This document shows, piece by piece, positions 11,620 through 21,542 of a stretch of DNA of 64,000 nt. How positions within the stretch are numbered: the first letter of the stretch is position 1; each line of letters opens with the position of its first letter. The DNA is from Tenrec ecaudatus (taxonomy: Eukaryota > Chordata > Mammalia > Afrosoricida > Tenrecidae), in the NCBI RefSeq assembly GCF_050624435.1, contig NC_134539.1, positions 48,578,001-48,642,000 on the forward strand, in the 5' to 3' direction. Made by a program: the position numbers and the translations under genes. Under the pieces are notes generated by a model. It was not told the DNA's origin. It worked only from the letters and a program-made list of their open reading frames with translations, and ran no database searches.

Positions 11620-12285
11620 AAAATAGTTTTATTGGCATATAATTCCCATATCATATAATTCAATAGTTCAATCACATTAATAAGAGTCGTACAATCATCA
11701 CCACAATCCGTTTCAGAACATTTTATTCATTCTTGTATTCACCATTAGCTCTCCATTTGCCCCAACCGCATCTGCAACACCCCCAAGGATCATGAATCTA
11801 GTTAGTGTCTATAAAGACCAACTTATCCTGGATTTCATGTACATAATTATTTGAAAAAAACAATAACAAAATAAAAGAGAAAAGCCTCAATCAAAAAGAA
11901 AACAGAAAATATTAAAAACTAGAACAAATTTAAAATGGACCATAAGGGAGATCAGATAATAAGATGCTATATTTTAACCTAACCGTATCTGAATAATCCA
12001 CTTTCCAATGCATAATAACAAAGCTAGTCACATCTCTGGTCCATGAGCAGAGGGAATTCACCAAAGGTTTAACCATGTGTATTTCACATTCACTTTTTGG
12101 GGGGTCAAAGGGAGATCAAATGATATACATGTTACCCTAACTATATCTGCCATAATCAACTTTGCCAATGGCTCTCACTGATAATAAGTCTTTTTGCATC
12201 CCTCAATTTTGATCAGAAGGGATTCACCAGAGGCTTAATCCATGTGTGGACCCTGCAAACAGATTTTGGGCTTCCACTGTAGCAG
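11620..12285 (-). mobile_element. Old L1 3' UTR
   Basis: Left end TTTTATTGGCATATAATTCCC followed by CAATCATCACCACAATC and CATTTTATTCATTC fits a reversed L1 3' UTR. The part to 12.28 kb continues with repeated GGGAGATCA segments. The left boundary has no clear target duplication. Confidence 0.5.
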
Positions 12286-12297
12286 CCTTGTGCAAAT

Positions 12298-12463
12298 CAG
12301 ACCCCTTTGGGAGCCGAAGGACCCTTTCACAGGAGTCGCCTAATTCATAATAGCCAAATGACAGTTATAAAGTAGCAACGAAAATAATTGTATGGTTGGG
12401 GGTCACCACAGCATGAGGAACTGTATTAAAGGGTCACAGCATTAGGAATGTTGAGAACCACTG
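12298..12463 (-). mobile_element. SPIN hAT transposon, truncated non-autonomous copy
   Basis: Right end GTTGAGAACCACTG is the SPIN terminal repeat. Inward come CACAGCATTAGGAATG, GGTCACAGC, GGGGTCACCACAGCATGAGG and AAAATAATTGTATGG. The other side has CCCTTTCACAGGAGTCGCC and ACCCCTTTGGGAG but lacks the outer 25 bp or so, so the left terminus is deleted. Non-coding; no transposase remains. Confidence 0.8.
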
Positions 12464-12469
12464 ACTTAA

Positions 12470-13360
12470 GTCCTAATACATTCCCCTTCCCTCCTTTGAA
12501 TTTTGATTACATTATTTATAACCCTTGGATCACACCACTGGTTGCTTCCTCCATGTGTACTTAGTTGATGCCTCATTTAGGTAGCTGCTTGTTTGAAGGC
12601 AAGACTTTAATGGACTAGACACAGCAAGTCTTTAGAGCAAGCAAACCAACCAACAAACCAAATAAGGCTTCCAAAGTTTAAGTAGTTGAAAAGGGGAGGG
12701 GGGAAAAAGAGGACTTGCTTTATTTTGTCAAATATTTAACAGGACTTGAATTCAAGTTTGTTATTAAAAATTTGTTGTAGAACACTTTGGAATGCGTATG
12801 TTGACAAATAGTGACTGTACACTTCCTGTTTATTTGACAGATGGAATGATAATGACAGTTTACTTCTAATAGGAACTTAAGGTTTCCCTATTTAATGTCA
12901 CTCTTAAAATAGGGTGATGGAGTTTATGAAGGGAAATCATCAACTTCTTTATGTATTCGGGTACTTTGGTTTGAGATTTATTGTTTCAAATTTGGGGTCA
13001 TTAGCTCTTTATCTTGTTTTGCTTGCATTTCTGTCTCTCAACTGGATTTTCCTATATTCAGGAGGGGATTTATTTCTATTGGAGTGTGCTCATAGAAAAG
13101 GATACATTGCCCTGGCCTCCTTTACCTGTCTTACTGTCTAGAACAAAGAAACTCATGAACTAGCCTTGATCACTAAATACCGTATATAACTCAAGTATAA
13201 TTCCAACAGACTCCTTGTACAATGCGGATGTCTCAAAGGGTGAGTAAGGGAACACCATATAATGCTTAGATTCAGAAGTCAACTCCAGGTGCTCAAATCT
13301 GTAGACAAATCTACCAAAAAAACCCAAAACACCATTGTGGTTTTAATTCTCCGGGGCAGG
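12470..13360. other. Intergenic, nothing recognised
   Basis: AT-rich, no gene or firmly named repeat seen. Confidence 0.4.
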
Positions 13361-13364
13361 GAGT

Positions 13365-13660
13365 GGAGGAGCAAAGCATCTCAGCACCGGCAAGGGTCTC
13401 CACGCGGCTGCTCAAGCACGCAGGGTTACATCAGGGTAGGTCCATGTGGCTTCTCCTTGGGAATGTCTTGCAGGAAGTGAGCCTTGCCAGCTGAAGCAGG
13501 GAACTGGCTAAGGCAGCTACACACTGGTCCGACTATCAGCAAGCAAGAGACCCAAGAACTAGAAAGGTGAGGCTCACTGAACCATTTATCTCTCTGCCCT
13601 TAACCCCACATGTGTTTATCGGTAAGGTTGGCACAATAAACTTTACCTAACTCAATCTAC
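13365..13660 (+). repeat. Unclassified interspersed repeat (family B), copy 1
   Basis: Shares AAGCATCTCAGC, TCCATGTGGCTTCTCCTTGGG, GGGAACTGGCTAAGGCAGC, AAGAGACCCAAGAACTAG and a GGCACAATAAACTTTA end with copy 2 at 14.7-15.9 kb. No open frame. Class unknown. Confidence 0.6.
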
Positions 13661-14680
13661 CCCTTGCTAACTTGGCACATGTATGTACATCATTCTTTAG
13701 CTTCACAATTGAAGTTAAGTAACACCTACACCTTAATCCTATAATCCTGTGAATATGTTCCCCCACCTATGAAAGTTTGTAAGCCAGCTACTTCATGCTG
13801 TTATCCCCCCAATTTGGGGTATCCAATATCTATACTGCCCACTTACCACAACCCAGTGCTCTGAAAAGACAATCATGTTTTTTTGACATGAAGAATCTTC
13901 ATTCCAGTTGGAACCTTGTGAAGTCTGCGTCTATAAGCAAAGTCAAATCCGGACAGGCCATCCATGAAGTCAGCAACAATATGCACCAGTTCACAGGCTC
14001 AAAAACCTCCATCTGCTCGGTTTCTGGTCAATTCAATGTGGGCTGCCTCACCCAGTCTCCACAGGGTGCCCATTGGTCGCCTTGCCTTTAGACCATGGAT
14101 TCTCACCAATACTCAGCAAGCCTAGCCCCCTCGTGCTAGGTCATGAACTTTAGACCAGTCAACCCATTCTCGTCTTCTTCTCTTTTTCCTGTAACCAAGT
14201 CCACAGGTGTTAGTGGCCAAACTCAACTCCTCTTTATTGCTGCATTTCTCCCACTTCTACTCAACAAGCAGATCCAGGTGCCACCTAGCGAGCATTTCAG
14301 CCTCCTCTCAGGCTCCCTTTAACATTCAGTCCTAAAGGGGAGTTTTCTTCATGGTTCCAGATTTTTTTTCCAGCTTCTGACAAAGACTACTGGTTCTTGA
14401 GTACTCCAAAGCTCTGGGTGGGGCATACCTTTTCAAAGCTTTCTTTGCAGGCATGGCTTAAACCCATCAAAAGACCAAATTTTAATGGCTGAAAGCAAGT
14501 GGGCTTAAAAGCTTTCTATTTCACTATTTCTCCCAGTAAACAACCGAGTAAACAGTGTGGCTTTATCTGACCTCTGGCTAGACAAAGGAGAAAAACTAGC
14601 ATGAGCGAGAGGTCAAACAAACATCTACTCTCCATCTTATGATTTGTTTCTCCAGTACCCCACTCTCAAGGTACCATAAT
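13661..14680. other. Between two family B repeats, nothing recognised
   Basis: Contains short open frames without recognisable similarity. It could be further interior sequence of the same unknown element, because it is bracketed by two family B copies in the same direction. Confidence 0.3.
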
Positions 14681-14681
14681 A

Positions 14682-15013
14682 TGTGTTTGTCTGGGCACTT
14701 TAGAGAAACAAATCCACAGAAACTCATGTATAAGAGAGAGTTTTATATAAAGGGTAAGTGCACATCAAGAAAACATCCCAACCCAGTGCTGCCCAAGCCC
14801 ACAAGTCTAACATTAACCTATATGTCTGACACCAATCCACAAAGTCCTCCTCCATCTCACAAAACACACGCAGTGATGCCGACTGCAGGAGGAAAGCTGA
14901 GTCAGTGAGCGTGTAAGCATCTCAGCGCTGTCAGGGGTCTCCACACGGGTGCTCCAGCACCCAGGGCTGCATCGGGGTAGGTTCATATGACTTCTCCTTG
15001 GGGATGTCTTGCA
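14682..15013 (+). repeat. Family B repeat, copy 2, left part
   Basis: Begins near TTTGTCTGGGCACTTTAGAG and reaches further left than copy 1. Continues through AAGCATCTCAGCGCTGTC and TCTTGCAGGAAGT, where it is broken by an LTR insertion and resumes at 15702. Confidence 0.6.
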
Positions 15014-15019
15014 GGAAGT

Positions 15020-15695
15020 TGTCAGGGGAAGCCAGCTTCTAACACATCATCACGGGTCCAATAGGCGCAATTGTACAGCGATAATAAGTAAAGATCATAG
15101 TAAAGTTATAGAGCGCATGAGAGATAGAAGTGAAGTATTGAAATAAATGGAGTCAGACACAATTCATGGTAGCATACTCACTTCAGCCCCGCTTCATGGT
15201 CCACGTGGAGGGAGAGAGAGATTTTAATGCTAGCCCAGGCTTTTTATCTTCTCTGGGGACATGCAAGCCCCCTAATTACAGGTGAGGACATGCATCACAG
15301 GAAGAGGTTGTTTTATAGGTAATACAGTAATGAGAGGGGGTGGTCTAGGGACATATATGCAATAGGAATAGGAGGGATTGGGGGTATACATGTGACAATA
15401 TGGGCGGACCCTAGATTTATGATGGCAGCATAGCCTTAGTCATCCTTGGGCGGGTTTGACCTCTCTGGGGTCTCCTACAAGGGAACAGACAACTACTATC
15501 CTTATCAGAAAGGAGTGGGCCCTACTTGTTGTGGGATAAACAGTGGTGACTGCTTGCTCTAGATGGCTGATTGCTCTTAGGGAGAATAACCCCTGACATA
15601 CTTCTGATGACCTCCAAATGTATAGCCATTCGCAAGCAGTAGTTTGGCATATATTTGGGGGAGACAGCTTGGGAGGGATCCTTCTGTATCCCACA
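15020..15695 (-). mobile_element. Solo endogenous retrovirus LTR
   Basis: 676-bp element starting TGTCAGGGG and ending ATCCCACA, so it has TG...CA termini, flanked by an exact 6-bp duplication GGAAGT (15014-15019 and 15696-15701). On the minus strand it shows a TATA-like ATAAAAAGCC (about 15238-15248) followed by ATTAAA, as expected of U3/R of an LTR. No internal retroviral coding region is adjacent, so it is a solo LTR left by recombination. The 6-bp duplication fits class II (betaretrovirus-like) elements, but that class call is inference. Direction rests on the TATA position. Confidence 0.75.
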
Positions 15696-15701
15696 GGAAG
15701 T

Positions 15702-15885
15702 GAATCTTGCAAGTTGGAGCAGGGAACTGGCTAAGGCAGCTACACCCTGGTCCGACCATCTGAAAGCAAGAGACCCAAGAACTAGAAAGGTGAGGCTCAC
15801 TGAGCCATTTATCCCGCCGTCCTTCAATTAACCCCACATGTGTTTATCAGCCAGGTTGGCACAATAAATTTTAATTAACTCAACC
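15702..15885 (+). repeat. Family B repeat, copy 2, right part
   Basis: Resumes directly after the LTR duplication with AATCTTGCAAGTTGGAGCAGG, matching copy 1, and ends GGCACAATAAATTTTAATTAACTC. Confidence 0.65.
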
Positions 15886-15889
15886 AGAA

Positions 15890-16258
15890 AGACCACCACC
15901 AGCCACATACACCCACCAAGAAGACTGCCGAGGACACTGCATCTGTTAGGATGACTGCTACCACACGTGCACATACATACTCACCAGGAGAACTGTGATC
16001 ACAAGTACACACATGCACTCACCAGGGAGATGGTCACCAGCTACATACATGCACATGCACACAAACCTACTAGGACTGTCACCCCCATACACACACACTC
16101 AAACCCACCAGGAGGATTGCTATCACACTTACACACACACACACACACACACACACAACCACCAGGAAGATTATCATGATGCATTCCACATTCATGTACT
16201 CACCAGGAGAACTTCCACGTCAAGCACACATGAAACCACCAGGAGGAATCTCCCAAAG
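15890..16258 (-). repeat. Minisatellite, AC-rich arm
   Basis: About eight degenerate units of roughly 36-50 bp, each with a CACCAGGAGRAYTG core followed by an (AC)-rich spacer, including a pure (AC)n at 16131-16157. This arm is the reverse complement of the array that follows. Confidence 0.75.
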
Positions 16259-16995
16259 GTGGGTACATGCGTGTGTGTATGTGTCTAAAGGGCTGGTGGC
16301 AGTCTTCCTTGTAAGTATGTGTGTTTGTGTGTGTGTGTGGCTAGTGGCAGCCCTCCTGAGGGATATGTGTGGTGTGGGTGGGCGGCTTCTGTTGGTCCTC
16401 CTGGTGGATACACATGTCTGTGTGTATACTCAGTGACATTTATCTTCGTGTGTGTGTATATGAATATGTGGTTGATGGCAGTCCTCTTGGTGGGTACATG
16501 TGTATCTGTGTGTGGAATACATGTGTGCCTGAGGGGAGTACATGTGTATTTGTGGGGGTGGGGAGGGTGGGTTGCTGGTAGGTATCTGTGGATGTCTCTC
16601 TGTGTGTGTGTGTGTGGTTAGTGTCAGTCTTCCTCATGAGCATTTGCGTGTTTTGTGTTCGTGTTATGTTTTGGCATGTCTGTTGGCTACCTTTGTGTAT
16701 TTGACTGGTGACAATCTTCCTGGTGGATGTGTGTGTGTATTGTGGCAGTCCTCCTGGTGGGTTGTGTGTTGGCAATTCTCCTTGGGTACATGTGTATGAC
16801 TGTTGGCAATCAATCCTCTTGGTAAGTGTGTGTTTGAGTCTGTATGTGTTGGCTGCCCTGATGTGTGTGTGCGTGTGTGTATGTTTGGTAAGAATCTTTT
16901 GGGTAGATATGTGTGTATGTGTGCTCCTGGTGGCAGTCCTTCTGATGGGTGTGTATGTGTGTGTGCATGTGTGTGCCTAGTGGCAGGTCTGTAAC
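16259..16995 (+). repeat. Minisatellite, GT-rich arm (inverted)
   Basis: More than a dozen units with a GGCAGTCCTCCTGGTGGGT core followed by TACATGTGTGTG-type spacers. It is the same unit as in 15890-16258 but on the opposite strand, so the two arms form a large imperfect inverted repeat with its centre near 16258. Open frames here are simple-sequence artefacts. Confidence 0.75.
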
Positions 16996-18248
16996 TGAGC
17001 AGCCCTCGGGAATTATCCTGTATCCATGTCTTTCCAGCTCCTGGAAGGTTCTGTGGTATATTGGCAATCCATACTTCTTTTTACAGCTGGTGGAAACTTC
17101 TGTGATTTCTGGGTGTACTTGACTTATTCCCATCTGTCCGATGGTAGGAGACGCTGGCACCTTGGTGTCTTTGACGTATCTTTGGCTTTATAGATGGCTC
17201 TGTGGTCTCTAGGTGGACCTTGGTTTATTGTGGTCTCTATGGCTGGTTGAAGGTTTTGTGGCATCTTCGTGTCCATGATGTATACTCTCTAACACCTGCC
17301 CACTGGCTGGTTTCCAGAGTCTCACCTAGAAGATGCAGACATTGTCCCGAGTCCTGGAGGAAAAGGCCGCAAAAGGCTGGCCAGATAGTGGGCAGCTGAA
17401 GAACCGGGTGACTTCCTAGTTGGAACCACAGAGCTCCTGGGCTCCAGGCAGAGCCCACATCAGGAGTCTCACATTTGATTCTGAGGGTATTCCTACAGCA
17501 CCAACCCCCAACTCAGCTCAGCCACCCCAGACGCAGGTCTGTCTTCAGGTCTGTCTTCAGACACAGGTCTGGGGCACAGGATCCAGGGGGCAGTGATGAG
17601 GGGCTTACTGGGAGGGGGCTAGGACCACTCTGGACCAGGGTGTTGTGGGGAGGTTGACCAGGCCCCTCAGATCTCTCAGAGGACAGATTGTGGGCAGCCT
17701 GACTTGGCTAATGGGGGCCCCATCCCAACCCATGGAGGTGGGAGGACCACATGTCAGGTAGGCAGAGGTTCTGCTCTCTTCAGCCGGGTCACAAAGATGA
17801 TGTGACACTGGCACCCTCACCTGGAGGACTGAGTGGTCATCTCTTCCAGGGTGCACATGGAGCCCCCCCCCAGCACAGCACCCCCCCCCCCATCTCCAGC
17901 CTGTCTTCTTCCTTCCCCGCAGGCCCTGCACCCCAGCTTCTCTGGGTACACGCAACATTCCAGAAAGGCAGGGTGAGAGCACCAATAGCCGGTTACCATG
18001 GAGCCCACAATGCCCCAGAGACTGGTGTTTGAACATTTTAATTCTTCCCTAGGAAAGCAAAGCAAAAAGAAACAAAGAAACACAGCAAATCCTCTGTTTG
18101 GGAAAATGCCAATCAGAGCTATGGGGGTGTGGGGGCGCCAACATGTCCCCTTCATTGGACAAGACAAATCTTTCCAGAGTGTTCTGTCCAGTCCTAAGCA
18201 CGAGCCTCTGTAACAGAAGATTCGCTTTGGAGAGCAAAGGTTGAAAAT
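16996..18248. other. Moderately GC-rich stretch, no gene recognised
   Basis: Includes two short C-runs (about 17864-17892) and a small direct repeat of CAGGTCTGTCTT around 17535-17560. Several overlapping open frames, none with recognisable similarity or a convincing splice or promoter context. Confidence 0.35.
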
Positions 18249-18690
18249 CAGTGGTGGGCTTCAGCCAGTTCACACTGGTTCGGTAGAACCCATACTTATA
18301 TTTTTGTTGAGTTCAGCAAATTGGATGTTAATTAACATGGCACTCTAATCAAGGTTCTGTTTAAGGTGGATGGCTGAGCAGCAGCTCAATACGGACATGA
18401 CAAATTTACATCCCTTACTCTTTTGAAATGTTTATCTGTGTAGCAGCGTATTCTGAGCATCCTTAGGAACAAATTTCATTCTGTCTAAAGGTACAAAAAT
18501 TAGATGGACCATGCTTATATTATTATTTATGCACTTCAGAACTCTTGTTATACTTTGGATGAATTACTACATTTTTATGCCCTGGCGTTTGTTGCTTCAG
18601 TGAACAAGCATAGAACACAAAGAGGGAAAGTGCCAACCCCCCTGAGGGTGACATGCTGTCTGTCATTCCTTTTCGCGTGTTGCCCAAATT
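18249..18690 (+). repeat. Unnamed repeat (hAT-like family A), longest copy
   Basis: Starts CAGTGGTGGGCTTCAGCC and carries CACACTGGTTCGGTAGAACC, TTACATCCCTTACTC, AGCAGCGTATTCTGAGCATCC and AAAAATTAGATGGACC. The copy at 63593 shares all of these in the same order. The CAG-start and the GTGGTGGG motif resemble hAT termini, but no second terminal repeat was found, so class is tentative. Confidence 0.5.
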
Positions 18691-19235
18691 CCCATGAGCT
18701 ATTGAGTGCACCGGTGCTCCCCAATGGGTGCTCCACAATACCCAATACACAGTGACCCGGTAGAAATAATGACCCCAAGGGTCATGTGATCACCCATTTC
18801 GGAAGCCGTGAAGGAATGTTCTTCCCTGTTGAAATTCTCATGCCGGTATGCACATGGCCGTTAAGCAGAATATTTCTGGCCAGCAGCAGGAGTAAGCATC
18901 TGGGTGCTACTGAGGGCTGCCATTCCAGCAGTGCGGGATCCAGATCTAGCGTTTTCTCTTTCCTCTTTAAAAGGAATTATAACTGAAGTGATTTAATTTG
19001 TTTTTAAAGTATCTAATTTCAAGAGACTAACAAGGAGAGACAATGACATGTTGACAGGGGAGACTTTGGCAAACAACTCCTCTCAGACCTAGGATGCTCA
19101 TGCAGGTTTTTAATTTTATTTTTTTAAAGAAATGATACTGTATACATTTATCATCAAAAACCACATTTCATCACAATTTCCCCTTGGTAAACAGGTTTGT
19201 CAGACACATGATTCTATCATATTTAATAAACTGCA
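18691..19235. other. Intergenic, nothing recognised
   Basis: No gene or firmly named repeat seen. Possibly the right-hand remainder of the family A element. Confidence 0.3.
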
Positions 19236-21075
19236 TGTCATTATTCTTGTTGGGTGCCATTGAGTCGGGGATGACCCAAAGTGACGCTATGCACAATAGA
19301 AGGAAACAGCGCCCAGACTGCCCCAACCTCACCATTCATTGTTCCTGTGCTTGAGCCCATTGTGACAGCCACTGCGTCCATCCTTCTCCTTGAGCACCTC
19401 CCTCTTCTTCTCTGCCCCTCCACTTTACCAAACGTGATGTCCTTCCCAGGCACCGGTCTCTCTTGGCAACATCTCCAAAGCATGTATGTAAGATGAAGTC
19501 TTGCCATCCTTACTTCTAAGGAGCACTCTGGCCTTACTTGTTCTGAAACAGATTTGTCTGTCTTTTTTTTTTTTTTTTGCTTATTTATTTATTTAAAACA
19601 TTTTATTAGGGACTCATACAACTCTTATCACAATCCATACATACATCAGTTGTATAAAGCATATCTGTACATTCTTTGCCCTCATCATTTTCAAAGCATT
19701 TGCTCTTCACTTAAGCCCTTTGCATCAAGTCCTCTTTTTTCCCCTCCCTCCCCGCTCCCCCTTCCCCCTCCCTCATGAGCCCTTGATAATTTATAAATTA
19801 TTATTTTGTCATATCTTGCCCTGTTTGGTGTCTCCCTTCACCCCCTTTTCTGTTGTCCATCCCCCAGGGAGGAGGTCACATGTAGATCCTTGTAATCGGT
19901 TCCCTCTTTCCAACCCACTCACCCTCTACTCTCCCAGTATGGCCCCTCACACCCCTGGTCCTGAAGGTGTCATCCGCCCTGGATTCCCTGTGCCTACAGC
20001 TCCTATCTGCACCAGTGTACATCCTCTGCTCTATCCAGACTTGCAAGGTAGAATTCGGATCATGGTAGTTGGGTGGGAGGAAGCATTTAGGAAAGCTGTA
20101 TTCTTCATTGGTGCTACATCTCACTCTGACTGACTCATCTCCTCCTCTAGACCCCTCGTTTTAGCAGCCCATGGTACTTTCAATATTTTCCTCCAACTCC
20201 ACAATTCAAATACCTCAATTCTTCTTGGGTCTTCATTACTCAATGTCCAACTAGCACATGCATATGAACCAATTGAAAATACCATGGCTTGGGTCAGGCA
20301 CACCTTAGTCTTCAAGGGAACATTCTTGCTTTTCAACACTTTCCAAGAGGTCTTGTGCAGCAGATTTACCCAGAAGTGTGTCCTCTGATCTCTTGACTGC
20401 TGCTTCCATGAGGCTTGATTGTGGATTCAAGTAAGACAAAATCCTTGACAACTTCAACCTTCTCTCCAGATATCATGATGTTCCTATTGATCCAGTTGTG
20501 AGGATTTTTTGTCTTCTTTACATTGAGTCATAATCCATACTGAAGGCTGTAATTCTCGTTCTTCACCAGCAAGTGCTTCAAGTCCTCTTCAGGTTCAGCA
20601 AGAAAGGTTGAGTTATCTGCATATTTCAGATTGTTAATAAATTTTCCTCCAATCCTGATGTCACATTCTTTTTCATATAAGCCAGGTTCTCTGATTCTGG
20701 GCGCAGCATACAGATTGAATAAGTATCGTGACAGGATAAAACCCTGTCACACCTTTCTTGATTTTTAAACCATGTACAAATCAGGTCTTGTTCTCTGCCC
20801 ACAAACGCCTCTTGATCCATGTACAAATTCTGCTGTTCCACAATGAAGTGTTCTGGAATTCACATTCTTCTCAAGGTTATCCATAGTTTGTCATGATCTA
20901 TATAGTCAAATGCCTGTGCATAGTCAATAAAACATAAGTAAACATCTTTCTGGTTTCTCTGCTTCCAGCCAAGATGTATGTGACATCAGCAATGATATCC
21001 CTTGTTCCATGTCCTCTTCTGAATCCAATCTGAACCTCTGGCAGCTCCTTGTTGATGTACAAGGAGGTTCCCCCC
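19236..21075 (-). mobile_element. RTE/BovB-type LINE, defective, split by an L1
   Basis: Minus-strand frames read blocks of BovB/RTE ORF2: ELPEVQIGFRRGHGTRD (about 21050-21000), and LKTKVCLTQAMVFSIGSYACASW followed by RRIEVFELWSWRKILKVPW (20339-20150), then the C-terminal GRCSRRRMDAVAV region near 19.4 kb. Stop codons and frameshifts separate them. The 19.24-19.56 kb part is the 3' end, whose AGTCGG...TGGGTGCCATTG segment is shared with AfroSINE tails. The element is interrupted at about 19562-20150 by a younger L1. Confidence 0.85.
19562..20150 (-). mobile_element. Tenrec-type L1 3' end nested in the RTE
   Basis: Begins with a T-run (reverse A-tail), then ACATTTTATTAGGGACTC and the reversed family landmarks ATAATTTATAAATTATTATTTTG and GATTCCCTGTG. 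Flanking RTE sequence on each side joins in the right order when this segment is removed, so it inserted later. Confidence 0.75.
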
Positions 21076-21099
21076 CTCAAAAAAATGGAATTTTTTTCA

Positions 21100-21540
21100 A
21101 AGCTATGTATTTAGGTGTTTTTTTTTACACTTATCACTTTCAAAGTACTTATCACTTTCAAAGTCCTATCCATTACAATTAATGCATTTGTCAAATCTGT
21201 GATTCTGTTCTTGGAAACATTTTTCAAATTTATCTGTTTGGATGGCTGATGGGACCTCCCTCATTCTTTTTCTCCACCTCTTCTACATCGTCAAATTGCT
21301 GTCCTTTATGCCCCTCTTCATTCTCAGAAACAAAAAGAAGTTGCACGGAGCAATGTCAAGTGAGTCAGGTAAATGGGGCAAGAGGGGCATGCTGGTTTTT
21401 GCCAAAAACTGGCACACTGATGGCTGTGTGGGAGCAGGTGCATTGTCATGGTAGCAAATCCAGTCCCTCATCTGCCACAAATCAGGCCTTTTTGTTGTTG
21501 CACACTCTTACACTGTCTTTTCAGAACCTCTAAATAGAAA
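21100..21540 (-). mobile_element. Mariner transposase fragment, dead
   Basis: Minus strand reads ICYHDNAPAPTQPSVCQFLAK then PHLPDSLDIAPCNFFLF, the C-terminal catalytic part of a Tc1/mariner transposase (HDNA ... SPDLAPCDFFLF). Spacing fits the DD34D class with 34 residues between the two positions, but the third catalytic Asp is Asn here, and no full frame exists. Terminal inverted repeats were not identified. Confidence 0.8.
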
Positions 21541-21542
21541 GC

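Noticed and set aside
16176-16980. Cys/Val-rich open frames
   Set aside because: Translation of (TG)n-type minisatellite.
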